Of a stretch of 12,168 nt of DNA, positions 5,368 through 11,836 are shown piece by piece. The translations under genes were made by a program, and so were the position numbers. How positions within the stretch are numbered: the stretch's first letter is position 1; each line of letters begins with the position of its first letter. The notes beneath the pieces are model-generated. The model was not told the DNA's origin. It made no database searches and saw nothing but the letters and a program-made list of their open reading frames with translations. The stretch comes from an uncultured Anaerolineales bacterium (lineage in GTDB: Bacteria > Chloroflexota > Anaerolineae > Anaerolineales > Villigracilaceae). The stretch is from positions 1-12,168 of the forward strand of contig CALFXA010000037.1 of assembly GCA_937928015.1 (NCBI GenBank), in the 5' to 3' direction.

Positions 5368-6230
5368 ACTTGTGGCTCCTCCTTCTCCCCGCTGACCTTC
5401 ATCCAGGCCTTCTTCATGTTCAGCGCATCCTCTTCCATGATGGGGCTCTCGCACAGGATGCGGCCGCCGCAGCCGAAATCGGTCAGCGCACGGAAGAGCG
5501 CCTTCAGGTCCAGGTCCGCTTCGGAGAGAGACAAATGATTCTTCTCGCCCTTGGGTCCGTACTCGATGCCCGAAAGGTGGATGTGTAATTTCTTGAGCGC
5601 CTTCTTGCCCAAGGCCTTCTGATAGGCTTCGAGATACTTGGCCCATTCCTCGTAGGTGTTGATCGTGCCGTCGCCGGGACGGGCGTGTAGGTGCGCAAAG
5701 TCCAGGCAGGGCAGTACCTGCGGCATGGCCGCGCTCATCGCCAGCGCATCCTCGAAGGAGCCCAGCATGGCCGACTTGCCCATCGTCTCGGGCCGCAACG
5801 TGACGGGGTTGCCCGCCGCTCGCAGATCGTCCACGCAGCCTTGTAGACGCGGGATGGCCACCTTCAGCACCTCGGCCGGGTCCGCGCCGAAGTAGGAGCC
5901 CGGGTGGAAGATGATGTCCGTGGCGCCCGCCAGGTTCCCGTAATGCGCCGCGTCCATCAGGCGTTTGCGCGACTTGGGCCATTCCTCGTCCGTGGCGTTC
6001 AGGTTGATGAAGTACGGCGCATGGACGCTGAGCGCCACACCCTGCTCCGCGCCTGCCGCCTGGATCGCCGCACAGGTGGCCTCGGTCACCCGCACCGACT
6101 GGACCCAGCCCAACTCCAGCGCGTACAGGCCGATGGACTGGCTGAACTGAATCGCGCCGACCGAGCCGCCCGGTTTCTTGGGCGTGCCCGTGGGCGAACC
6201 GACTGTACCGAAGAGGAACGATAAAGCCAT
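5364..6230 (-). CDS. nfo: Endonuclease IV family AP endonuclease (TIM barrel)
   Basis: This 288-aa protein is of the endonuclease IV (AP endonuclease family 2) fold, which cleaves the backbone 5' to abasic sites in base-excision repair using a trinuclear zinc centre. Candidate ligands fall near the E. coli Nfo positions: H70 ('SVHAPYFINL'), H109 ('IIFHPGSY'), E148 ('RPETMGK'), D177 and H180 ('CLDFAHLHAR'), H216 or H218 ('LHIHLSG'), H232 ('GEKNHL') and E261 ('ILCESP'). The Asp that pairs with His231 in Nfo is not obvious, so this is a divergent branch. Start ATG 6230 has AAGGAGA 5 nt upstream. It lies 66 nt downstream of dgkA, in a gap with no clear promoter or terminator, and is coupled to the DUF433 gene. 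A sugar-phosphate isomerase of the same fold is the main alternative, but the ligand spacing favours Nfo. Confidence 0.85.
   Translation of the reverse strand: MALSFLFGTVGSPTGTPKKPGGSVGAIQFSQSIGLYALELGWVQSVRVTEATCAAIQAAGAEQGVALSVHAPYFINLNATDEEWPKSRKRLMDAAHYGNLAGATDIIFHPGSYFGADPAEVLKVAIPRLQGCVDDLRAAGNPVTLRPETMGKSAMLGSFEDALAMSAAMPQVLPCLDFAHLHARPGDGTINTYEEWAKYLEAYQKALGKKALKKLHIHLSGIEYGPKGEKNHLSLSEADLDLKALFRALTDFGCGGRILCESPIMEEDALNMKKAWMKVSGEKEEPQV
5379..5489 (-). repeat. Direct repeat, copy 2 (inside the intact endonuclease IV-like gene)
   Basis: This is the partner of 4560–4670: 107 of 111 positions identical, same orientation. It encodes the conserved C-terminus of the intact protein, including the metal-ligand glutamate in 'ILCESP'. 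The intact gene carries four extra residues (EPQV) after the shared 'GEKE'. Confidence 0.9.
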
Positions 6231-6296
6231 GAGAATCTCCTTGAACCGAGTAGACAGCTGCCTTGCGAAGCACCCTGTAAGGGTCGAAGGCGTCTG

Positions 6297-6689
6297 TCAG
6301 TTTACAAGCGATAAAATCCTGGCCCACAACGGCGGGCCCAGGATCAGCAATCCCACCAACACGGCGGCCAGGGCGGCAATCAGAACCGCGGCGGCGCCCA
6401 CGTCCTTGCCCACCTTGGCCAGCGGATGATGCACCGGGCTGGCCAGGTCCACCACGGCCTCGATGGACGTGTTGATGAACTCGGCCGTGAAGACCATCGC
6501 GATGGTCAGGATCAGCACGGCCCAATCGCGCGGCGGGATTCCCAGCCAGATCGCCACCAGAAAGACCAGCGTGGCCACCACGGCGTGGATCCACGCATTC
6601 TGCTGGGTGCGCAACACGTAGGACCAGCCGTGGAAGGCATGTCCGAACGAGTGCCATCTGGAAACGAGAAAGGTCTGGATTTTATTCAC
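6297..6689 (-). CDS. dgkA: Diacylglycerol/undecaprenol kinase (DgkA family)
   Basis: This 130-aa integral membrane kinase phosphorylates diacylglycerol or, in Gram-positive relatives, undecaprenol, feeding the lipid-carrier pool for wall synthesis. After an amphipathic N-terminus ('SFGHAFHGWSYVLRTQQNAWIH') come three membrane helices. The signature 'AEFINTSIEAVVDL' holds E70, N73, E77 and D81, matching catalytic or metal-binding residues of the family, followed by 'HHPLAKVGKDVGAAAVL'. The frame is open far upstream, but that part is a shadow of ybeY; GTG 6689 gives the normal family length, with GGCGGA just upstream. It lies 46 nt after ybeY, the same order as in Bacillus (yqfF–ybeY–dgkA). 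The substrate is probably undecaprenol, by analogy. Confidence 0.88.
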   Translation of the reverse strand: MNKIQTFLVSRWHSFGHAFHGWSYVLRTQQNAWIHAVVATLVFLVAIWLGIPPRDWAVLILTIAMVFTAEFINTSIEAVVDLASPVHHPLAKVGKDVGAAAVLIAALAAVLVGLLILGPPLWARILSLVN

Positions 6690-6735
6690 AAGTCCGCCAT
6701 TTCGCGCGCTTCGACTCCGCTCAGCGCGATGTGCT

Positions 6736-7185
6736 TCATTCGCTGATCTTGATTCCCGAGAGTCCCAACCGCGCCAGGACCTCGGCCTGGGCTGCCCACA
6801 TACGGGCTTTTTCCTCGGCCTCGGCGTGATCGTGCCCGAGCAGGTGCAGCACGCCATGCACGACCAGCAGTTGAATCTCGGCTTCGAGCGGATGTCCGCC
6901 CGCGGCGGCCTGCTCCTCGGCGCGCTGCACCGAGATGAGGATATCGCCCAGATAACGGCGGCCCGTCTCGGGGTCCGATTCAGAAGAGGGGAAGGACAGC
7001 ACGTCGGTGGGAGCGTCGATGTCGCGGAACTCGCGGTTCAAGTCCTGCAACTGCTCGTCGTCGGCCAGCACGACGGTCAGGTCGTCCTCCGCCGAAGCGG
7101 ACTGATGTTCCAGCGTAGCGGCGACGGCCCGTTCGACGATCTCGGGCTCAATCAAAATGGAGGGGGGGATTTCGATGGTGATCAT
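6736..7185 (-). CDS. ybeY: Endoribonuclease YbeY (16S rRNA maturation)
   Basis: This 149-aa zinc-dependent RNase acts in 16S rRNA 3'-end processing and ribosome quality control. The diagnostic H3-H5-H motif is present as 'VVHGVLHLLGHDHAE', with H110, H114 and H120. Upstream, 'LNREFRDIDAPTDVLSFP' (49–66) and 'LGDILIS' (79–85) are also family hallmarks. The start ATG overlaps the pgpH stop codon (ATGA, 7185–7182), showing tight coupling. Length and domain content are normal. Confidence 0.95.
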   Translation of the reverse strand: MITIEIPPSILIEPEIVERAVAATLEHQSASAEDDLTVVLADDEQLQDLNREFRDIDAPTDVLSFPSSESDPETGRRYLGDILISVQRAEEQAAAGGHPLEAEIQLLVVHGVLHLLGHDHAEAEEKARMWAAQAEVLARLGLSGIKISE

Positions 7186-9290
7186 GGTTTTTGCGTGGGG
7201 ATGGTCTCGACGGCAGACTGCGCGGGCGTGTCTGCCTTCGGATATTGGATGCGCGGATGGTATTGCCCGCGCAGGGTGGTGACGAATGAATCGGTGATCA
7301 GGGTCAGGTCGCGCAGGGTGATGAGCGTGTCATCGAGCTGGCCGTTCTTCTGAGCCATGTCCATCACACTGCGGACCAGGTCGCGCAGTTTGTCCTCGGT
7401 GTCGGGACGCTCGGCGCGGGTGCGCGCCTCGACGCCGTCGGCCAGCATCAACAGGGCGGTCTCGCGCGAACGCGGACGCGGCCCAGGGTAACGGAACTTT
7501 TCAAGGTCCACTTTGCTGGCGTCACCGCCCGCCGCTTCCACGGCCTGGTTGTACTGGTAGCGCGTGATGAGCGTGCCGTGATGCTCGAGCATGAAATCGA
7601 CCAGACGGTTGGGCAGGCGGTGCTTGCGGGCCAGCGCCACCCCGTCGGTCACGTGGCGGATGATGGTGGCGGCAGCATCCTCGGGCGGCATGTCGTCGTG
7701 CTTGTCGATGTTGCCCGGCAGTTGGTTCTCGATGAAGAAGGACGGGTTATTGGCCTTGCCCACGTCATGGAATTGCGCGCCGACCCGTGTCAGCAGCGGG
7801 TCCGCTCCGATGCGCTCGGCAGCCTGCTCGGCCAGGTTGGCCACCTGCAGGCTGTGCTGATAGGTCCCCGGGGCGCTGCGCAGGAAGAATTGCAGCAAAG
7901 GCGAATCAGGCCGCGAGATATCGAGCAGTTGCAGGGCAGTGGTGAGACCCAGACTTTGGGCCAGCAGATATTGCAGGGTCAACGCGATGCTGGCCGAGGC
8001 CAGGCCGTTGAAGGCCACCGCACTGAGCAGTTGCAGCGCACCGACGGCATCCAGCGGGTGCGAAGGGACGTAGAAAGCTAACAGAGATGCGGCTCCCGCC
8101 AGAGCCACGCCCACCCCCGCGCGCAGGAAAGCCCAGAAGCGGCGGGCAGGGCCGAGCAGCAACAGGCCGATCAACGAGGACAGCATGTAGTACGGCATCA
8201 ACTGCGTGGCGTTGGGCAACCCATACACCGAAAGGATCGAGAGCCCCAACGAAATGGCGATGCCGCTCTCCAAACCGAAGAGCGTGCCCAGCAGCAATCC
8301 CGCCGCGGGGAGCGGATAGAAGTAAGGCATGAGAGTCCGCTCGGGGATGACCAGCCGCGCGCCCGCCAGGAAGACCAGCGACACCAGCACGATGACCAAC
8401 TGACTATTCGCCTGGTTGACCACTGCGGCACGTTTCTTGCGGAAGAAATACAACACGACGAAGACCACCGAAAGCAGCGTGACCGCGCCCACGCCCAACA
8501 GGTCCTCCAGGCGGCTGCCGGGCGTGATCATGTTCAGCTCGCGCAGGGCTTCCATGTCGGCAGGGGTGACGATTTCCCCGCCCGGCACGATGGTTTCGCC
8601 CGCCTTGTATTTCTGCACGACCGGCTCGACGGCATCGCGGGCAGCCTGACGGGCGGCCTGGGTCAGGTCTTCGCTATACAGACTGTTCGGGACAATGAAG
8701 GCTTTGACCAGGGTCGAGACCAACTCGGCCTGGTCTTCGGGAAAGGACAGGCTGACGCGCGAGATGACGCCGCGGCGCACCGCATCGAGGTTATCTTCGC
8801 GGATGGCGCTGCGCATGACCTGTTCCAACACGCTCAATGTCTCCTGCTGGATAGCGTCCCAGCGGGTGGCAGACAGGGCCAGGATTTGCTCCGTGGTGGT
8901 CGCGTCTAGGCGCACATCGCTCAGGGCAGACAGGTCACTCTGCTTTTGCTCGGGGGTGGAATTGGCATCCGCACGGACGAGGGTGATGTATTGCAGAGTG
9001 GTGCGCAGGCGTTCGATCTGCTGGCGGGCAATGGCAGGGTCTGGCTGGGTGTAGACGGCCGCCACCGAGCGCTCGGCGGCGGCGCGAGCCTCCTCGGTGC
9101 GCACATCACTGACGTATTCCACGTCGCGCGGGGCTTGCAGGTCGCGCGGAGTCACCTCGCCCACGCCCACGGTCAACGAGGTGGGACGCAGGCCGATGGG
9201 CATGGTCAACAGGGCAAAGATTCCTAGGCTGACCGATGCCAGCAGGATACCCTGCCAGATGCGCAAACGGGGGGTCACAGGCGGACGCAT
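7182..9290 (-). CDS. pgpH: 7TM-HD family cyclic-di-AMP phosphodiesterase (PgpH/YqfF)
   Basis: This 702-aa membrane protein contains the 7TMR-HD architecture: an N-terminal signal-anchor helix (12–32), a large extracytoplasmic 7TMR-HDED region (~45–260), a block of membrane helices (~263–450) and a cytoplasmic HD domain (~470–640). Metal ligands are visible as H479 ('TYQHSLQVA'), H508–D509 ('QFHDVGK'), H570/H571 ('LEHHGT') and D618 ('LADGVEAR'). Characterised PgpH proteins hydrolyse c-di-AMP to pApA and so set osmotic and wall homeostasis. The paired diadenylate cyclase is not in the window. The gene lies 51 nt after yqeY and overlaps ybeY by 4 nt. The C-terminal tail (~680–702) is low complexity. 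Start ATG 9290 has only a weak GGTAGG site. Confidence 0.93.
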   Translation of the reverse strand: MRPPVTPRLRIWQGILLASVSLGIFALLTMPIGLRPTSLTVGVGEVTPRDLQAPRDVEYVSDVRTEEARAAAERSVAAVYTQPDPAIARQQIERLRTTLQYITLVRADANSTPEQKQSDLSALSDVRLDATTTEQILALSATRWDAIQQETLSVLEQVMRSAIREDNLDAVRRGVISRVSLSFPEDQAELVSTLVKAFIVPNSLYSEDLTQAARQAARDAVEPVVQKYKAGETIVPGGEIVTPADMEALRELNMITPGSRLEDLLGVGAVTLLSVVFVVLYFFRKKRAAVVNQANSQLVIVLVSLVFLAGARLVIPERTLMPYFYPLPAAGLLLGTLFGLESGIAISLGLSILSVYGLPNATQLMPYYMLSSLIGLLLLGPARRFWAFLRAGVGVALAGAASLLAFYVPSHPLDAVGALQLLSAVAFNGLASASIALTLQYLLAQSLGLTTALQLLDISRPDSPLLQFFLRSAPGTYQHSLQVANLAEQAAERIGADPLLTRVGAQFHDVGKANNPSFFIENQLPGNIDKHDDMPPEDAAATIIRHVTDGVALARKHRLPNRLVDFMLEHHGTLITRYQYNQAVEAAGGDASKVDLEKFRYPGPRPRSRETALLMLADGVEARTRAERPDTEDKLRDLVRSVMDMAQKNGQLDDTLITLRDLTLITDSFVTTLRGQYHPRIQYPKADTPAQSAVETIPTQKP

Positions 9291-9341
9291 GAGCCTACCA
9301 GCCGATCTCTCGAAACCATTCCAGAATATAAAGGGAACCGA

Positions 9342-9788
9342 TTATTTTTGCAGCAACTCGCGCACGGCAGCGCTGATCATATCGTTGGGGGCGCGGCCCG
9401 CCACCTTGGGGATGACGACCTTCATGACCTTGCCCATGTCGGACGGGGCAGCGGCCCCGGTCTCGGCGATGGCCGCCTGGACCAATGCACGCAGTTCCTC
9501 GGCGGGCATGGCCTTGGGCAGGAAGGCCTCAAGGACGGCAATCTCCGCCTCATTGTCGGCGACCAGATCGGCGCGATTGGCCTTTTTGGCCTCTTCGAGC
9601 GCCTCGCGGCGGTTTTTGATCTCCTTCTGGATCAACGCCATGATGCCCGCATCATCGAGGGCAGTGCGCTTGTCCACCTCGACCTGCTTGATGGCGGCCA
9701 TGACCATGCGCAGCGTGCGGCGGCGCAGGTCGTCGTTGTTCTTCATGGCCTCTTTCAAGGCCTCGTTAAGTTGGGTTTTTATATCCAT
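9342..9788 (-). CDS. yqeY: GatB/YqeY domain-containing protein
   Basis: This is a 148-aa all-helical protein homologous to the tail domain of the GatB subunit of the Asp/Glu-tRNA amidotransferase. The stand-alone form has no settled function, although a role in tRNA-linked processes is suspected. Family hallmarks include the start 'LNEALKEAMKNNDDLRRRTLRMVMAAIKQVEVDKR', 'IQKEIKNRREALEEA', 'LEAFLPKAMP' and the C-terminal 'DMGKVMKVVIPKVAGRAPN'. The ATG at 9788 gives the normal length; the longer open frame upstream is a shadow of the neighbouring gene. Instead of a ribosome binding site, a TATAAT box sits 6 nt upstream of the ATG, suggesting a leaderless mRNA. Confidence 0.92.
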   Translation of the reverse strand: MDIKTQLNEALKEAMKNNDDLRRRTLRMVMAAIKQVEVDKRTALDDAGIMALIQKEIKNRREALEEAKKANRADLVADNEAEIAVLEAFLPKAMPAEELRALVQAAIAETGAAAPSDMGKVMKVVIPKVAGRAPNDMISAAVRELLQK

Positions 9789-9800
9789 GTTGTCATTATA
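9789..9800 (-). promoter_or_regulatory. -10 box directly before yqeY (leaderless-type promoter)
   Basis: On the minus strand TATAAT (9800–9795) is followed by six bases and then the ATG (9788). With the usual 6–8 nt distance, transcription would begin at or next to the start codon. TCGACA, a 5-of-6 match to the -35 consensus, lies 20 nt upstream of the -10 box, longer than ideal. Confidence 0.5.
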
Positions 9801-9829
9801 CCTTTCGAGGTTTGATTCGATGTCGAGGG

Positions 9830-10444
9830 TCACGCGGTGAAAGCGGACAGTTCCGCCGCGGAGAGTCCCGCCCGCACCTGCTCGAATTCGAGGACCGTGC
9901 GCCTGACCGCCGCGTGGAAGGCGTACTCGAAGCGCGGACCGCGCTCGGCGGAATCCAGGTTCATGTGGGCGTGCGAATCGCGCGGCAGGATCGAGAGCGC
10001 GAACTGGCGCAGCGGGCGGACGAAGTACAGCGCCTCCTGCGGGTAGTACAGTTTGCCCGAATGCAGGGCGGGGTTGGCGATCAGGTCCGGGTCGGCGGGG
10101 TCGATCTCGGCGGGCGCGGAGTCGGGGTGGCGAGCCAGCCACAGGTCCACGTAGTTGGAGTGGGCGTAGAAATCCTGCGCGGTGTGGGTCAACCGCCCGA
10201 AGGCGGTCCGCGCGGCGGGGACATCCCCACGATGCAGCGCCTCAAGGGTCAACTGACGTTGTTCGGCCAGGAAGGCATGGCCCGCCTCGAAGGCATTATT
10301 GTCGAAGTGATATTCGTCGTGGCCGAATTGCCCGCGCAGGTCGTCCAGGCCGATATTGGCGGCGATGAGCGCCTCGATGGCAGCGGGGCTGAACATTGCG
10401 CCGAGCGCCTCACGGACGATTTGGGCGTGCACCTTGGTTAGCAT
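9830..10444 (-). CDS. Het-C / zinc-phospholipase-C-like histidine-rich protein
   Basis: This 204-aa soluble, mainly helical protein has no signal peptide. Metal-ligand-like residues are spread in the order H6, H42 and H46 ('FGHDEYHFDN'), H87-xxx-D91-xxx-H95 ('LTHTAQDFYAHSNYVDLW'), and H158/H160 with D164 ('SHAHMNLD'). The 'THTxQDFYAHSNxV' core is typical of fungal Het-C-like and bacterial zinc-dependent phospholipase-C/S1-P1-nuclease-like folds. The similarity is motif-level and the activity is unknown. The start ATG 10444 is chosen because a TATAAT box lies 6 nt upstream and homology starts there; the open frame to 11008 is a shadow of the opposite gene. It lies 41 nt upstream of yqeY on the same strand and is divergent from the cobalamin adenosyltransferase. 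Confidence 0.72.
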   Translation of the reverse strand: MLTKVHAQIVREALGAMFSPAAIEALIAANIGLDDLRGQFGHDEYHFDNNAFEAGHAFLAEQRQLTLEALHRGDVPAARTAFGRLTHTAQDFYAHSNYVDLWLARHPDSAPAEIDPADPDLIANPALHSGKLYYPQEALYFVRPLRQFALSILPRDSHAHMNLDSAERGPRFEYAFHAAVRRTVLEFEQVRAGLSAAELSAFTA

Positions 10445-10456
10445 ACAAAAATTATA
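10445..10456 (-). promoter_or_regulatory. -10 box directly before the Het-C-like gene
   Basis: TATAAT on the minus strand (10456–10451) is followed by TTTTGT and the ATG at 10444, so the transcript is expected to start at or very near the start codon. A partial -35, TCGTCA, lies 16 nt further upstream. No Shine-Dalgarno sequence fits in the gap. Confidence 0.55.
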
Positions 10457-10488
10457 CGCGATAACATGGATTTGACGACGCGCGCGGG

Positions 10489-10501
10489 TATAATCTGCCG
10501 C
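10489..10501 (+). promoter_or_regulatory. -10 box directly before the cobalamin adenosyltransferase gene
   Basis: TATAAT at 10489–10494 lies 7 nt before the ATG at 10502, again pointing to a leaderless mRNA. A TTGACG at 10472–10477 is too close (11-nt spacer) to serve as -35 for it. It is back to back with the minus-strand box at 10456–10451. Confidence 0.5.
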
Positions 10502-11050
10502 ATGTCTTTTTACACCACCAAAGGCGATGACGGCACGACCGGTCTGATCGGCGAAGGCCGCGTGCCCAAATATCACAACCGCATGGAGGCGCTCGGCGCG
10601 CTCGACGAGGCCTCGGCCGCGTTGGGGCTGGCGCGCGCCCAGACTTCTGTCCCCCAGACCGCGCCCGTCCTGCTGGATGCGCAGCGCGACCTGTACAAGC
10701 TGATGGCCGAAGTGGCCGCCACGCCCGAGAACGCGCAACGCTTCCGCGCCATCGACGCGGCGCGCGTGACCTGGCTTGAGGAACAGACCGACACCATCAG
10801 CCAGGTCGTTGAAATGCCGCGCGCGTTCATCCTGCCCGGCGACACGCCCGGCGGGGCGGCTCTCTCGATGGCGCGCGCCATCATCCGCCGCGCCGAGCGC
10901 CGCGTGGTGGCGCTCTTCGACACGGGCGAAGTCACCAACCCCGACCTGCAACGCTACCTCAACCGCCTGTCCTCGTTGTGCTTCGTGCTCGAACTGCGCG
11001 AAAACCAATCGGCGGGAAAATCCACCTCGCTCGCAAAAGAGGCCTCATGA
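10502..11050 (+). CDS. PduO-type cob(I)yrinic acid a,c-diamide adenosyltransferase
   Basis: This 182-aa cytoplasmic enzyme transfers the adenosyl group of ATP to cob(I)alamin, giving coenzyme B12. Family motifs are in order: the N-terminal ATP-binding 'TTKGDDGTTGL' (5–15), 'YHNRMEALGALDEASAALGLAR' (24–45), 'FILPGDTPGGAALSMARAIIRRAERRV' (109–135) with the conserved arginines, and 'RYLNRLSSLCFVLE' (151–164). The ATG at 10502 is preferred over 10466 because it matches the family N-terminus and lies 7 nt after TATAAT. Its stop overlaps the start of the DUF554 gene (ATGA at 11047–11050). No other cobalamin gene is in the window, so salvage versus de novo use cannot be told. Confidence 0.95.
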   Translation: MSFYTTKGDDGTTGLIGEGRVPKYHNRMEALGALDEASAALGLARAQTSVPQTAPVLLDAQRDLYKLMAEVAATPENAQRFRAIDAARVTWLEEQTDTISQVVEMPRAFILPGDTPGGAALSMARAIIRRAERRVVALFDTGEVTNPDLQRYLNRLSSLCFVLELRENQSAGKSTSLAKEAS

Positions 11051-11775
11051 CCGGCACCATCCTCAACGTCATCACCATCCTGGTCGGCGGCGGACTCGGC
11101 CTGCTGTTCGGTTCGCGCGTCCCCGAGAAGCTCAAACAAACCGTCGTGGCGGGCATGGGCCTGTTCACCGCGGCCATGGGCCTGCAAATGTTCTTCAAGA
11201 GCACCAACCAGTTGATCGTGTTGGGCAGCCTGTTGATCGGAACCCTGCTGGGCGAATGGTGGCGGATCGAGGACGGCATCCAGGCCCTGGGCCGATTCCT
11301 CGAAGCGCGCTTCGCGTCTGGACCCTCAGCGGGTTCAGAACCCCAGGCAGGCGGCAACTCCCGCTTAGTGCGCGGCTTCCTGACAGCCTCGCTGCTGTTC
11401 TGCATCGGGCCGATGGCCATCCTCGGCTCGATCAACGACGGCCTGCGCGGAGATTACAGCCTGCTGGCGGTCAAGTCGGTGCTGGACGGCTTCGCCGCGC
11501 TGGCCTTCGCGTCCACGCTGGGGATCGGGGTGCTGTTCTCCATCGTGCCGGTCTTCGTCTACCAGGGCGGAATCAGCCTGATGGGCGGCGGCCTGAGCGC
11601 CATCCTGACCGACCCGATGATCGCCGAGATGACCGCCACCGGCGGCGTGATCCTGTTCGGGCTGGCTATCAGCAGCCTGCTGGAGATCAAGCCCATTCGC
11701 GTGGGAAATTTCCTGCCCGCGCTGGCCATCGCTCCGCTGATCGTGTGGGTGCTGACGCAATTAAAGGTGATGTGA
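11047..11775 (+). CDS. DUF554 family membrane protein (YqgA-like)
   Basis: This 242-aa protein has about six to seven membrane segments and typical family motifs: 'VGGGLGLLFGSRVPEKLKQT' at the N-terminus, 'GSLLIGTLLGEWWRIED' (~59–75), 'CIGPMAILGSINDGLRGD' and 'KSVLDGFAALAFASTLGIGV' in the centre. Possible transport function is suggested for relatives but not established. A short hydrophilic, low-complexity loop (~86–104, rich in Gly/Ser/Pro) separates the halves. The ATG at 11047 overlaps the adenosyltransferase stop, so the pair is translationally coupled; a longer reading from 10978 is out of family. The gene ends 10 nt before a strong terminator. Confidence 0.88.
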   Translation: MTGTILNVITILVGGGLGLLFGSRVPEKLKQTVVAGMGLFTAAMGLQMFFKSTNQLIVLGSLLIGTLLGEWWRIEDGIQALGRFLEARFASGPSAGSEPQAGGNSRLVRGFLTASLLFCIGPMAILGSINDGLRGDYSLLAVKSVLDGFAALAFASTLGIGVLFSIVPVFVYQGGISLMGGGLSAILTDPMIAEMTATGGVILFGLAISSLLEIKPIRVGNFLPALAIAPLIVWVLTQLKVM

Positions 11776-11785
11776 GGCAACATAA

Positions 11786-11819
11786 AAAAAGGACACGGCC
11801 GCTCGGCCGTGTCCTTTTT
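11786..11819. terminator. Bidirectional rho-independent terminator
   Basis: A perfect 15-bp inverted repeat (11786–11800 with 11805–11819, loop GCTC) has a GC-rich core (GGACACGGCC) bounded by A5 on one side and T5 on the other. It therefore terminates both the DUF554 transcript and the convergent DsbA-like transcript. Confidence 0.93.
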
Positions 11820-11836
11820 GATTCTCGCAGGAAAGG

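Noticed and set aside
5904..6224. Plus-strand frames opposite nfo
   Set aside because: Antisense shadows with no start signals or recognisable motifs.
6262..6290. Short hairpin (ACCCT-GTA-AGGGT) between dgkA and nfo as a terminator
   Set aside because: The stem is only 5 bp and no T tract follows on either strand.
4834..6657. 607-codon minus-strand frame running from the DUF433 gene through nfo and dgkA
   Set aside because: Only the last 177 codons (from 5367) are real; the rest is an out-of-frame reading of nfo and dgkA with Arg/Gly-rich, motif-free sequence.
10472..10494. TTGACG/TATAAT as a full sigma-70 promoter for the adenosyltransferase
   Set aside because: The spacer is only 11 nt, too short for -35 and -10 contact together; only the -10 box is kept.
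10445..11008. N-terminal extension of the Het-C-like frame across the adenosyltransferase
   Set aside because: Homology and a -10 box place the start at 10444; upstream is antisense to a well-supported gene.
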